64,000 nt of DNA. It comes from an uncultured Lachnospiraceae bacterium (GTDB lineage: Bacteria; Bacillota; Clostridia; Lachnospirales; Lachnospiraceae). The notes under the pieces were generated by a model that saw only the letters and a program-made list of their open reading frames with translations, made no database searches and was not told the DNA's origin. Position numbers and translations under genes: made by a program. Below are positions 1 to 8,813 of the stretch, piece by piece; the first letter of the stretch is position 1; the number at the start of each line of letters is the position of its first letter. The stretch is from assembly GCA_910589195.1 (NCBI GenBank), contig CAJUTC010000003.1, positions 4,358 through 68,357 on the forward strand. The letters run 5' to 3'.

Positions 1-654
1 CAAAAACTTCTTTCGCAGGTCAGGTGTCAAATAACGGCTGGCTGCATAATAATCATCATTCATGGTATTAGCGCCTACTCCGCCGTGCATTCCCACCACA
101 TATACCTGGTTTGTTACCGGATTTGTTACCTCCCAAAAAAAACTGGTGCAGCCAATGGTATGGCCTGGCGTTAACATGGTTTTTACTGTGATATCCCCCA
201 TTTGGATCGGCTGTTCATCAGAATAAAACTGATCCGCCTCAAACATCTGAGGATGAGAATCCGGATCCAGATCCATGGTTTCCTTTGGACAAGCTTTTAT
301 AAATTCCCAGTCTTCCTTGGAAATGTAAATCTTGGCTCCGGTCAGCATTTTCATGGCTGCCGCTGCCCCGCAATGGTCAAAATGGGCATGGCTAATTAAG
401 ATCTTTTTAATATCTTCTGGCCGGTATCCCAGTTTATAAATGGAATCTACCAGCAAATATAAGCTTTCCGGTATTCCGCAGTCAATTAAAATCAAACCTT
501 CTCCCGTGTCAATCAGATAACATCCTACCCAGGTCTGCCCAGCTACATACCAGGTTCTGGGTGCCACCTGAAAGGGCTGGATCGCTAACTTCCATGGCTG
601 ATACGCTAATGTTTCTACTGGTCGGCTAATCGCCGCAGTGCATTGAAATGGCAT
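1..654 (-). CDS. MBL-fold metallo-hydrolase, 3' end cut by window edge
   Basis: A metallo-beta-lactamase-fold hydrolase of which the first 218 residues are present; the frame is still open at base 1. The metal-binding HxHxDH motif reads SHAHFDHCG near residue 90, and a second metal ligand lies in TPGHTIG near residue 155, followed by a GMHGG stretch. The layout resembles class B3-like and general MBL hydrolases rather than a lactonase with a known substrate, so I do not assign one. The ATG at 654 follows AGAGGAG at 9 nt. It lies downstream of the tct genes on the same strand but is separated from them by a terminator, so it is probably a separate unit. Confidence 0.85.
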   Translation of the reverse strand, partial: MPFQCTAAISRPVETLAYQPWKLAIQPFQVAPRTWYVAGQTWVGCYLIDTGEGLILIDCGIPESLYLLVDSIYKLGYRPEDIKKILISHAHFDHCGAAAAMKMLTGAKIYISKEDWEFIKACPKETMDLDPDSHPQMFEADQFYSDEQPIQMGDITVKTMLTPGHTIGCTSFFWEVTNPVTNQVYVVGMHGGVGANTMNDDYYAASRYLTPDLRKKFL

Positions 655-734
655 TTCTTATTTCTCCTCTCTATGAGTTCTTCCGGAATTTTTAAGTCTG
701 GTTCCAGAATTTAACTATGAATTTTTGGAAAAGA

Positions 735-774
735 AACACCGCAGAACGTCTGTTTACGGCCATCCTGCGGTGTT
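735..774 (-). terminator. Terminator after tctCBA
   Basis: Ten-base-pair perfect stem (AACACCGCAG with CTGCGGTGTT) followed on the minus strand by TTTCTTTTCC. It sits 46 bases past the last tctA codon and before the MBL hydrolase. Confidence 0.7.
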
Positions 775-820
775 CTTATAAGGGGTATCGAAAATGTAAG
801 TATAAGGCAGTTTATTTCGA

Positions 821-2313
821 TCAGGCCTTTGGTTTTTTCTGTTTCTCAACTACCATGCGGAGCAGCGGGGAAAATACACAAGCAATTCCCACTACCATAA
901 ATATACAGGATATTGGCCTGGTAAAGAATGTTGCCGCCGTTCCAGAATACTGGAATGATTTTAGCATGTTGCTTTCCAGTGTGGGGCCTAAAATAAACGC
1001 TAAAATCAAAGGAGCTGTAGGAAGACCGCCATAACTCATCAAAATGCCAATTACCACAAACACTAACATCATTCCACATTTATACAGGCTGCTGGAATCC
1101 ACATAAGCGCTGACAAAGGAAATAATAATCAGAGCAGGATACATAAAATGATACGGAACCTTCAGAATCAGCGGGAAAACGCGCATCCCCAACGCCTGAA
1201 GAACCAAAACCACAATTGCGCAAACCATAACCGTTGCGAACATTAAATACACCACATTGCCGCTGTTTTTAAATACCATAGGCCCATTTCCAGACCATGA
1301 ATAGTTAATGCTCCGATTAGCAATGCTGTGGTAGAGTCGCCTGGAATCCCAAGGGCTGCCATAGGAATCATAGAACCGCCGATAGCTGCGTTATTGGAAA
1401 CCTCTGAAGCCCAAATTCCGTCTGGGCACCCGTGCCCAAACTGTTCCGGTGTTTTGGAAGCATTTTTCGCGCTGGAATAGGCTACCAAGTTGGAAAGGCC
1501 TGCCCCCATACCTGGCAGGAAACCAATTCCAAGACCGATCAGGAAAGAACGGATAATATTGATGCCCTGAGCTGCAATTTCCGCAATGGTTATTCCCAGG
1601 CCCTTAATGGACTTGGTATCAACTTCCGGAAGGGCTCCGAACCCTTTTCCATACTCTTCTACAATACGGGCCACGCCGAAAATACCGATTAACACTACGG
1701 TCATTCCAAGACCGCTCATCAAATACATATTGTCGAATACAAACCTGGCTTCTGCGTCGATTGGCGAAAACCCTACCGAAGAAAACAGAAGGCCAATGGC
1801 TGCCGAGGCAAGACCTTTAAACATATTTCCTTTTGAGATAGCCAAAACCATAGTGATGGCTACAAAGCACAGGGAAAAGTACTCCCACGGCCCCATGGCA
1901 AATGCCACATCCGCAATTTTCTGGCTTAAAAGCGCCGCGAAGAACGCACTGAAAAAGGTTCCTACAAAAGACGCAACCATACCGATTGCCAATGCCTTTC
2001 CTGCTTTGCCGCTCTGGGCCATAGGATATCCATCCCAGCAAGTTGCCACCGAGGAAGCGGAACCGGGAATTCCCAATAATACAGAACCAATGAAGGAACC
2101 GGAACATCCTCCTACCCATAAGGCAATCAGGAAAATAACTGCCGGCCCTGCCTGCATGGAATAGGTCAGCGGCATAAACAGCATAACCGCTAACGTGCCG
2201 GACAGGCCTGGAATCGCGCCGAAAACCAAACCAATCACCGTAGCCGCAAATAGCAGTATCAGATGAAAAGGCTGGGCAATCTGGCTTATAATATATGGCA
2301 TAAATTCGATCAT
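821..2313 (-). pseudogene. tctA: tctA, tripartite tricarboxylate transporter large permease, frameshifted
   Basis: Large membrane subunit (about 12 helices) of a TctABC-type carboxylate importer. The first part (ATG 2313 with AAAGGAGG upstream) gives about 350 family-like residues, then leaves frame after GLEMG and stops at 1243. The rest resumes in another frame as PMVFKNSGNVVYLM and runs to 821. Joining the two gives about 497 residues, the normal TctA length. The break lies at 1278-1284, where the minus strand reads GGGCCTATGG; one extra C (GGGCCCTATGG) restores the frame exactly. This is either a real inactivating deletion or a sequencing error in a short G/C run. Both halves are otherwise intact, so any loss is recent. 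Confidence 0.85.
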
Positions 2314-2326
2314 GTAACGCCCTCCT

Positions 2327-2791
2327 TTAACCAAATAGCATTCCGCCTGGCAGTGTTAAGCCAAAAGCGTATACATAGATTACATAAATAATCACAGAAA
2401 CTGCTACAGAAAAAATTACCCTGGCTTTCACCGTGGTTTGGCTGCCTTTTGCAAACAAGGTGGTTAAAACGTATAAAATAATTGGCGTCACAATCAGATA
2501 ACCCGCAAACGTCATCCCCGCAATGTACGCGGCAATCACGATTAAGGTTATGATTACACGAATCCACCCTTCCTTTGCAAGGAATTGTTTCTCTTCCTTC
2601 TTACTCATGGTACTTTCCGCAAATATTCCCAGACCGCATACAATAAACCCAAAGGCCGCAATGGCAGGCAGCATCCTTGGTCCCGGATACGCGGCAGTAA
2701 TGGGAATTGAAAACGTAGTCGTCATAAGAAAAACCACGATTCCCAGAACTACCAGCACCGCTCCGGTAAGCTGATCTCTTTTTAGCTTCAT
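2327..2791 (-). CDS. tctB: TctB, small permease of tripartite tricarboxylate transporter
   Basis: 154 residues with four hydrophobic segments (about residues 8-28, 38-58, 78-110 and 125-148) and the AAYPGPRMLPAI stretch typical of the TctB family. It is the small membrane partner of TctA. The start follows AAGGAGG at 6 nt. It lies between tctC and tctA, with 13 bp to tctA, as expected of one operon. The function follows from family and context; the transported carboxylate cannot be read from the sequence. Confidence 0.88.
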   Translation of the reverse strand: MKLKRDQLTGAVLVVLGIVVFLMTTTFSIPITAAYPGPRMLPAIAAFGFIVCGLGIFAESTMSKKEEKQFLAKEGWIRVIITLIVIAAYIAGMTFAGYLIVTPIILYVLTTLFAKGSQTTVKARVIFSVAVSVIIYVIYVYAFGLTLPGGMLFG

Positions 2792-2853
2792 CCTATCCCT
2801 CCTTGTATTTTGGGAACTTCTTTACTCGTTACCGTTTGGGCGTGTCCAGATCT

Positions 2854-3849
2854 TTACTCCTGCTTTAAGCCTAATTCTTCTACCACCGCGTTCACGCTGG
2901 TTTGCGTATCCTGAACCGCCTTTAAGCCTTCCCCTACGCTCATAAACGTCATTTCCATGCCTGCCGGTGACAAAGTTGCTTTTACCTCTTCATTTTCGGC
3001 TGCCGCCGCGTAATAGTCATGGATCTGGTTTACCAACTGGGGATCCATATCTTTCGGCCCTAACAACAGTACGCTTAACATCTGGAAGGAACAATCTACA
3101 CCCTGCTCAACAAAAGATGGTACGTCTGGAAGTACAGAGCTGCGTCCTCCGTCTGGACTGTTGGAAACAACCGCCAGCGCTTTTGCCTTTCCCGATTCAA
3201 TATACTGCTTTGCCTGATTTGCGTTAACCAAGGCCGCATGGATACTGTTTCCAACCAATGCCGTCAGTTTTTCCGTATCGGAACCGGCTTCTACATATTT
3301 TACATCCAGACCTGCGGCTTTTGCGAAAAGGCCGGCCTGAACATGGGTGGTTCCTCCTGTTTCGATTCCCACCAGAAGGGTGCCAGGATTCGCCTTAGCG
3401 TCTTCAATTAAATCATTTAAAGTTTCATAAGGGGAATCACCAGAAACCACCAGCACATTATTGGCTTCATCTACCGGAACGCCTACTGCGATTACGGTAA
3501 AATCATCTGCCGCTGACTTTTTTAACACGCCTGTTGCTGTTTTGATCAAAAGGGTGGTATGGAACTGGACTAACGTAGAGCCGTCTTTCTTACCAGCCGC
3601 CCCTTTTTCACAAGCTACAACACCGCCGCCATCTGTATTATTTACGATGGTAATGGTAGAACCGGAATCTTTTGCCACCTGGGTTCCAAGAGCCCTGGCC
3701 ATTACGTCCGTACCGCCCCCTGCTTTCGCCGGAACCTGAACCTCCACGTTTTTCGCCCAACTGCTGCCGCTTCCTCCACCGGAACCACATCCGGCTAATG
3801 AACATACCATCATTCCTGCTAACGCCATTGCCAACAATTTCTTTTTCAT
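2854..3849 (-). CDS. tctC: TctC, tripartite tricarboxylate transporter substrate-binding lipoprotein
   Basis: 331 residues. A type II signal peptide ends in the lipobox LAGC at residues 18-21, followed by a Gly/Ser linker and the mature TctC (Bug) fold beginning VEVQVPAKAGGGTDVMAR, the conserved ligand-loop region. It should bind an organic acid outside the cell and deliver it to TctAB. First gene of the tctCBA operon; a strong promoter lies about 75 bp upstream. The divergent LysR gene at 4125 is the obvious regulator. If the tctA frameshift is real, this protein has no working permease here. Confidence 0.92.
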   Translation of the reverse strand: MKKKLLAMALAGMMVCSLAGCGSGGGSGSSWAKNVEVQVPAKAGGGTDVMARALGTQVAKDSGSTITIVNNTDGGGVVACEKGAAGKKDGSTLVQFHTTLLIKTATGVLKKSAADDFTVIAVGVPVDEANNVLVVSGDSPYETLNDLIEDAKANPGTLLVGIETGGTTHVQAGLFAKAAGLDVKYVEAGSDTEKLTALVGNSIHAALVNANQAKQYIESGKAKALAVVSNSPDGGRSSVLPDVPSFVEQGVDCSFQMLSVLLLGPKDMDPQLVNQIHDYYAAAAENEEVKATLSPAGMEMTFMSVGEGLKAVQDTQTSVNAVVEELGLKQE

Positions 3850-3925
3850 CCTTTTTCTCTCCTTTTCCTGCTTGTTAAAATGTAATAGTTTTTTATCAGC
3901 AGTCTTGAAATCTTTATGTGATTTG

Positions 3926-3954
3926 ATTATAATAAAGCTATTAACTTATTTCAA
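3926..3954 (-). promoter_or_regulatory. Promoter of tctCBA
   Basis: On the minus strand: -35 TTGAAA (3954-3949), a 17-nt spacer, -10 TATAAT (3931-3926). It lies in the 275-bp AT-rich divergent region between tctC and the LysR gene, where LysR binding would be expected; I could not define a clear LysR box. Confidence 0.7.
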
Positions 3955-4078
3955 CTTATGGATTTTTATATTTTATCTTAATTTGATTAAGTTAATATGG
4001 AAATTATGCTTTGAAAGTCCTTACATTTCAGTTTTCTTTTATTCTATTTTACTTTTTCGAACAATTTTATGACAATTA

Positions 4079-4106
4079 TTGATATTTTTTATCCGATCAC
4101 TACACT
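4079..4106 (+). promoter_or_regulatory. Possible promoter of LysR gene
   Basis: TTGATA, a 16-nt spacer, then TACACT, ending 18 bases before the LysR start codon. Moderate match only. Confidence 0.35.
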
Positions 4107-4124
4107 TTACTTAGGGGGATTATC

Positions 4125-5039
4125 ATGGATTTGCGGCAAATTGAAAATATTATCGCCATTGAAACAGCACAGAGTATTTCAAAAGCAGCAGAAAAGCTGT
4201 TTTTGACTCAATCCGCTTTAAATCAGCAGCTTTTGAAATTAGAACGAGAGCTGGGAACCCAACTGTTTGAGCGTCGAAAACACAGTATGATCCCTACTTA
4301 CGCAGGGCGGATTTACTTAAATACCGCCAGGCAAATGCTGGATATGAAGCAGGAAACTTATAAAATCATTCACGATATTGCGGAAGAAAACGCTGGGGAA
4401 ATCGCGGTAGCCTATACGCCGGAGCGTGGTTCTGCCATGTTTTCTCAGATTTATCCTATTTTTCATGAAAAGTACCCGAATATTACCTTCCGCATCCGGG
4501 AAGCACGGGTAAAAACTATGGAGCAGCTTGTCCTTCAGAAAGAAGTAACCATGGCATGTTCTACTTATGCCGGGGATTTAAAACATCCGGAGCTGGAATA
4601 TTTAGATATGTGCGAAGAATTGATTGTACTGGGGATGCCGAAAAACCATCCCCTGTCATACCTTGCCGGGGAAGAAAGCTGGAAAATATTTCCTGAATTT
4701 GATTTAAGGCTGCTGCGGAACGAACATTTCATCCTGTCCTCCCGGACTACCCGAATTCGGGAGATGACGGATCAAATATTCGAACAAGCCGGTTTCCGTC
4801 CAAAGGTCTTATTTGAATCCACCAGTACCTCTACCGTAATCAACATGGTAAAAAAGCAAATCTGCCCCGCTTTTTTTCCTCAGTCCTATGTGGAACCTGA
4901 CGCTCCTGTTGTATACTTTACTGTGCCGCCAAAGGAATCCTGGATGAGATGTATCACGATTTTAAAAGGCTGCTATCTGACGAAACCGGAAAAATATTTT
5001 ATTAAACTGGCAACACTGGCCTCACGCGGAAAACTATAG
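4125..5039 (+). CDS. LysR-family transcriptional regulator
   Basis: 304 residues. The N-terminal winged HTH (about 1-60) contains SISKAAEKLFLTQSALNQQL, the LysR signature; the rest is the effector-binding domain starting at EIAVAYTPERG. The ATG follows AGGGGG at 7 nt. It is divergent from tctC, the classical place for a LysR regulator of an acid transporter operon, so the carboxylate taken up is the likely coinducer (inference). It closely resembles the LysR protein at 36689 over the HTH, including the shared TQSALNQQLLKLE string, so the two are paralogs working at different transport loci. Confidence 0.92.
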   Translation: MDLRQIENIIAIETAQSISKAAEKLFLTQSALNQQLLKLERELGTQLFERRKHSMIPTYAGRIYLNTARQMLDMKQETYKIIHDIAEENAGEIAVAYTPERGSAMFSQIYPIFHEKYPNITFRIREARVKTMEQLVLQKEVTMACSTYAGDLKHPELEYLDMCEELIVLGMPKNHPLSYLAGEESWKIFPEFDLRLLRNEHFILSSRTTRIREMTDQIFEQAGFRPKVLFESTSTSTVINMVKKQICPAFFPQSYVEPDAPVVYFTVPPKESWMRCITILKGCYLTKPEKYFIKLATLASRGKL

Positions 5040-5174
5040 TTACCGGAACCAGCCGCCTTTAATTTGAATCACTTTCAGATATACCCAGTCATTTTCTCCT
5101 ACCGTCAGCCGATCTTCTTCCGGGTATTCCGACCTTAATTCCATAATAAATTCCGTGTCTAACTGTACATTCAT
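5040..5174 (-). CDS. Small hypothetical protein, 44 aa
   Basis: A short frame starting MNVQLDTEFIMELRSEYP and ending QIKGGWFR. The ATG at 5174 has GGAAAGGAAC about 8 nt upstream, and the stop lies 1 base beyond the LysR stop, so the two are convergent. The acidic N-terminal half and W/Y-rich end look coding, but I know no family. It could equally be the surviving end of a larger lost gene, since the adjacent stretch is a decayed hydrolase on the same strand. Confidence 0.4.
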   Translation of the reverse strand: MNVQLDTEFIMELRSEYPEEDRLTVGENDWVYLKVIQIKGGWFR

Positions 5175-5243
5175 CGTTTGTGTTCCTTTCCATATCATAT
5201 AAGGCGCCCCAACCGTTCTGGCTCTGGAAGCGCCTCATTCTCT

Positions 5244-5900
5244 CTATTTCAATTTCGCCTGCATAATGGTTTCAATCACAAACTTCTGGCCCTCTTCCCA
5301 CTCTTCCGTGCAGTGAATAATAAAACCATGTTTAGTATTTTGGAACCGTTTCACCGTAACCTTTACTCCCATTGCCGCCATGCGGATTGCGTATTGTTCG
5401 TCTTCAAACCGGAAGTTGTCCAACCCTGCGCTGATTACCAAAGCTTCCGGGAGATCGGACGGCATAGCATCGTCTGCCAGCAAGGGACTGCCGCATGGCT
5501 CCTTTTAGTATCTCCAGATTTCCGTCTGTGTATGCCAAATTAAATATCCGCCCTCTCCCACCTTCTCCAGGGGCATTTGCCCGTATCATTGCCGGAAGAA
5601 GGAACTCACTTACGCAATCTCTTCAACCATGCCCTAAGCGTTAACAGTCTGAAGCCAAGCGTTTACGCCGAAGCCAATGACGCTTACGTATCTCTTCAGC
5701 TTGCCTTATCCAGAGAGTGCGCCGCCAGCCTGCCAAGAAGCCGTGTTGCCAATCCTAAGCTGGAGAACCATTCCTTTCCTGAACCATGCTACTTTTATAT
5801 TGTGGCTGCCTGCCGAAAGCATCAGCATCTTCCTCCAATTCAAGAAGCCATCCGTGAAATGGGGAACTGCTGTAAGAAATCCGGTCAAATCCGATCAAAC
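5244..5900 (-). pseudogene. Alpha/beta-hydrolase (esterase) remnant
   Basis: The last 75 codons (5246-5483) read as the C-terminus of an alpha/beta-hydrolase-3 type esterase: LPEALVISAGLDNFRFEDEQ holds the catalytic Asp region and NTKHGF the catalytic His. The preceding part continues in another frame (IFNLAYTDGNLEILKGAMRQS, to about 5589), with a one-base slip near 5485. Further upstream the match fades and several stops occur; no GxSxG nucleophile motif is left. The upstream limit is approximate. The gene is dead and lies between the LysR and FAH genes of the organic-acid locus. Confidence 0.65.
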
Positions 5901-5912
5901 CTGCAAAAAAAA

Positions 5913-5941
5913 TTGTAAACTTCTTTCGATTGTGATACCAT
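5913..5941 (+). promoter_or_regulatory. Promoter candidate for FAH-family gene
   Basis: TTGTAA (5913-5918), a 17-nt spacer, TACCAT (5936-5941), about 80 bases before the start codon at 6022. The -10 is a partial match. Confidence 0.4.
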
Positions 5942-6021
5942 AGAGGGAAGAAGCTGTGGCTGATTCTATTAGCCACAAAACAATTTTGAACGCAAATGGA
6001 TACATCCAGGAGGAAATTTTC

Positions 6022-6918
6022 ATGAAACTTGTAACTTATCAGATTGACCGTTTTCCAGTTTCATTAGGCGTGGTAAACATAAGTGAAACCTTTATTTATC
6101 CTTTAAAATCTTTGGAAATTGACTATAAAACCATGGAAGAGCTGATTGCGAAAATCAGCGAAGGGGAAATGCAGCGAATCGCTTACGGAGCCTTACAGGA
6201 ACCTGACGCTGTTCCGGGAGCAGCCCCCTTTTCCCAAGTGCGGCTTTTAGCCCCTATTCCCCATCCAGGACGAGATATCATCTGCCTGGGAATCAATTAT
6301 ATGGCTCACGCTGAGGAATCCGCCCGCTATAAAAATCAGGACTTTGACGGGCAGCGTCCTTATGCCGTCTATTTTTCCAAACGAGCCAATGAAGCCGTAA
6401 ATCCGGGAGGAAATATTATAAGCCATGAAGACCTTGTGGACAGCCTGGACTACGAAGCGGAACTGGCCGTTATTATCGGAAAGGAAGCAAAGAATGTTCC
6501 GATCGATCAGGTAAAGCATTACATATTCGGCTATACCATCCTGAATGACGTCAGCGCCCGCAATATCCAGAACCGTCACAAGCAGTGGTTTTTCGGCAAA
6601 AGTTTAGACGGTTTCCTGCCTATGGGGCCCTGCATCGTAACAGCGGACGCCATTCCCTATCCCCCCGCCCTTTCCATTCAGTCTAAGGTAAATGGCGAGC
6701 TGCGGCAGGACAGCAATACCTCTCTGCTGATCTTTGGAATTGATCACGTGGTCAGCGAACTTTCCAGGGGAATGACTTTAAAACCGGGCACCATCATTTC
6801 CATGGGAACTCCCGCTGGAGTAGGAATGGGGTTTGATCCTCCAAGATTCTTAAAACCGGGAGATACGGTAGAATGCGTCATAGAAGGGATTGGAACCCTT
6901 TCCAACCAAGTAGTATAG
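6022..6918 (+). CDS. Fumarylacetoacetate hydrolase (FAH) family protein
   Basis: 298 residues. The C-terminal two thirds is an FAH fold: GRDIICLGINYMAHAEE opens the domain, DYEAELAVIIGKEAKN carries the metal-binding acids, and NDVSARNIQ, KSLDGFLPMGP and GTPAGVGMG are the usual conserved blocks. Members hydrolyse C-C bonds in acylpyruvates or decarboxylate or hydrate oxo-acids in aromatic or sugar-acid breakdown, using Mg2+ or Mn2+. I chose ATG 6022 because AGGAGG lies 7 nt upstream; an in-frame ATG at 5956 lacks a ribosome site. It converges on the TRAP operon with 6 bp between the stop codons. Its place between TTT and TRAP carboxylate transporters suggests it acts on the imported acid (inference). 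Confidence 0.9.
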   Translation: MKLVTYQIDRFPVSLGVVNISETFIYPLKSLEIDYKTMEELIAKISEGEMQRIAYGALQEPDAVPGAAPFSQVRLLAPIPHPGRDIICLGINYMAHAEESARYKNQDFDGQRPYAVYFSKRANEAVNPGGNIISHEDLVDSLDYEAELAVIIGKEAKNVPIDQVKHYIFGYTILNDVSARNIQNRHKQWFFGKSLDGFLPMGPCIVTADAIPYPPALSIQSKVNGELRQDSNTSLLIFGIDHVVSELSRGMTLKPGTIISMGTPAGVGMGFDPPRFLKPGDTVECVIEGIGTLSNQVV

Positions 6919-6924
6919 ACCTCC

Positions 6925-8229
6925 TTATTTAATTAGGCCTGCCGCCCACGGCAGTGCCATGCTAACTGCCGGAATATAGGTTACTAACATTAATCCCGCC
7001 AAAATCGCCCCGTAATACATAAGCATATAGGGCATAACCTTTGACAGGGACGTGTTTCCTACCTTGATTGCCACAAAAAGGGTATTTCCAACTGGAGGCG
7101 TAATATTCCCAATGCATAAATTATAAACTAAAATGAGGCCGAACTGAACAGGATGCATACCAAAGGCGGTTACCACCGGAAGAAACAGCGGGGTAAAAAT
7201 CAGGATTGCCGGTGTCACGTCCATAAAGGTACCTGCTACCAAAAGAAGAAAGTTCATAATCAGCAGAAGAAGGATCCGGCTGTCTGTCAGGCCTATCAGC
7301 GCTTCTGAAATTGCCTGGGGAATCTGGGTAAATGCCATTACCCAGCCTAAAATATTAGATACGCCAATCAAAAACACGATCATGCCGCTCATTTTCGCGC
7401 TGTCAACTACAATCTTCCAAAAGCTTTTTATGGTAATGTTTCCGTAGCAGATTCCAAGAATCAAAGCGTAGACCACCGCGATTGCGGAGCCTTCTGTAGC
7501 GGTAAAAATCCCGGCGATAATCCCGCCGATTACCACAATAATCAATGAAAGGGAAGGAATTGCACGCAGGGCAGATACACCTAGATTTTTCCAGTCATAG
7601 CTTCCTGACGGTTTCCGGTATCCCTTTCTCCCCGCAATCACAACCGCCACCAGAATGCAGCATGCCGCCCACAGTATCCCGGGAAAGTACCCGGCTAAAA
7701 ACAGGGCAGCCACCGAGGTTCCGCCTGATACCAGTGAATAGGTAATTAACGCATTTGACGGCGGAATCAGCAACCCGGACGGCGCCGAGGCTCCGTTGGT
7801 CGCGGCGCAAAGGGCCTCATCGTATCCTTGCTCCCTCTCTCCTTCCATAACCATGCTTCCCACTGCTGCTGCTGCCGCGGAAGCAGAACCGGAGATTGCT
7901 CCAAACAGCGCGTTGGCGCCAACATTAGTTACCAGCAAAGCGCCGGGAAGCTTTCCTAAAATGGCCAGCACAAAATCCACCAACCGTTTTGCAATTCCGC
8001 CCTGATTCATCAAATTGCCTGCCAGCACAAAAAACGGAATTGCGGTTAAGCTGAACTTGCTCATTCCCACAAAGGTTCTCTGAGCCGCTGTCAGCACTGA
8101 TACATCCAATGGCACGGTCTTAAGAATTGCCGCCAGCGCCGATATTCCAATGGCATACGATATGGGAATGCCTGCCGCTAAAAGCAGGATCAGCACTGCC
8201 ATAATAATTGCCAAAGACTCCATCGCCAT
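6925..8229 (-). CDS. dctM: TRAP transporter large permease (DctM)
   Basis: 434 residues, about 12 hydrophobic segments. DctM-family signatures are present: IPFFVLAGNLMNQGGIAKRL near the N-terminus, GAISGSASAAAAAVGSMV, and the late NLCIGNITPPVGNTLFVA. It is the Na+-coupled channel subunit of a TRAP carboxylate importer. I prefer ATG 8229, 9 nt after GAAGGGGG; a GTG at 8238 overlaps that ribosome site. It starts 18 bp after dctQ stops, and the order dctP-dctQ-dctM is the standard operon. Confidence 0.93.
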   Translation of the reverse strand: MAMESLAIIMAVLILLLAAGIPISYAIGISALAAILKTVPLDVSVLTAAQRTFVGMSKFSLTAIPFFVLAGNLMNQGGIAKRLVDFVLAILGKLPGALLVTNVGANALFGAISGSASAAAAAVGSMVMEGEREQGYDEALCAATNGASAPSGLLIPPSNALITYSLVSGGTSVAALFLAGYFPGILWAACCILVAVVIAGRKGYRKPSGSYDWKNLGVSALRAIPSLSLIIVVIGGIIAGIFTATEGSAIAVVYALILGICYGNITIKSFWKIVVDSAKMSGMIVFLIGVSNILGWVMAFTQIPQAISEALIGLTDSRILLLLIMNFLLLVAGTFMDVTPAILIFTPLFLPVVTAFGMHPVQFGLILVYNLCIGNITPPVGNTLFVAIKVGNTSLSKVMPYMLMYYGAILAGLMLVTYIPAVSMALPWAAGLIK

Positions 8230-8247
8230 CCCTTTCACCCCCTTCTT

Positions 8248-8790
8248 TTAATCAGCGTGTTTTGCGTTCCTGCCATATGCTGCCGCGTCTTTTTCCCGCT
8301 TTTGCCCTCCAGGAAGCACCGGAATTTTCCCCTGTAATATATCTAAGATATTCATTACTGTAAAGATCATATTTAATACTCCGCAAAGCGGGAGCACAAA
8401 ATAAAAAATGCCAATTGGAATTCCTAAGGATGAGGTCATCTGTCCCATAGCAAGGGACGTAATCTGGAATCCTCCATAAAGCAGGATAATGGCAGAAAAT
8501 AAAAATGCCACGACCTCTGAACACACGGAAAAGCCGATCTGCGTTTTTTTCGGCATCCGCTCTACTAGAGCCGGGATGTTCATGTGTCCTCTTTCACTGG
8601 TAACCAGGCTGGCCCCTAGCAGGGACATCCAGGCAAACAGATACGATACCAGCTCTTCTGACCAAGAAGAAGGGTTCTTAAGAAGATACCGGGTTAATAC
8701 CTGCCAGCAGGTAAGGATTACCATGGCCAAGAAGCTGATTCCGGCAAGGCTCCTTAAACTTTGTGTCAATATGCTCCGAAACTGATCCAT
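8248..8790 (-). CDS. dctQ: TRAP transporter small permease (DctQ)
   Basis: 180 residues with four transmembrane segments and the DctQ hallmark SSWSEELVSYLFAWMSLLGA around residues 40-60. It partners DctM and docks the binding protein. ATG 8790 has a perfect AGGAGG 6 nt upstream; the longer frame from 8814 overlaps the dctP stop (TAATG) and has a poor ribosome site. The C-terminal tail is basic and cytosolic. Confidence 0.9.
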   Translation of the reverse strand: MDQFRSILTQSLRSLAGISFLAMVILTCWQVLTRYLLKNPSSWSEELVSYLFAWMSLLGASLVTSERGHMNIPALVERMPKKTQIGFSVCSEVVAFLFSAIILLYGGFQITSLAMGQMTSSLGIPIGIFYFVLPLCGVLNMIFTVMNILDILQGKIPVLPGGQKREKDAAAYGRNAKHAD

Positions 8791-8813
8791 GTAAATCCTC
8801 CTCATATGATTCA

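Noticed and set aside
5577..5943. Plus-strand open frames as genes
   Set aside because: No ribosome sites and no family likeness; they run antisense to the hydrolase remnant.
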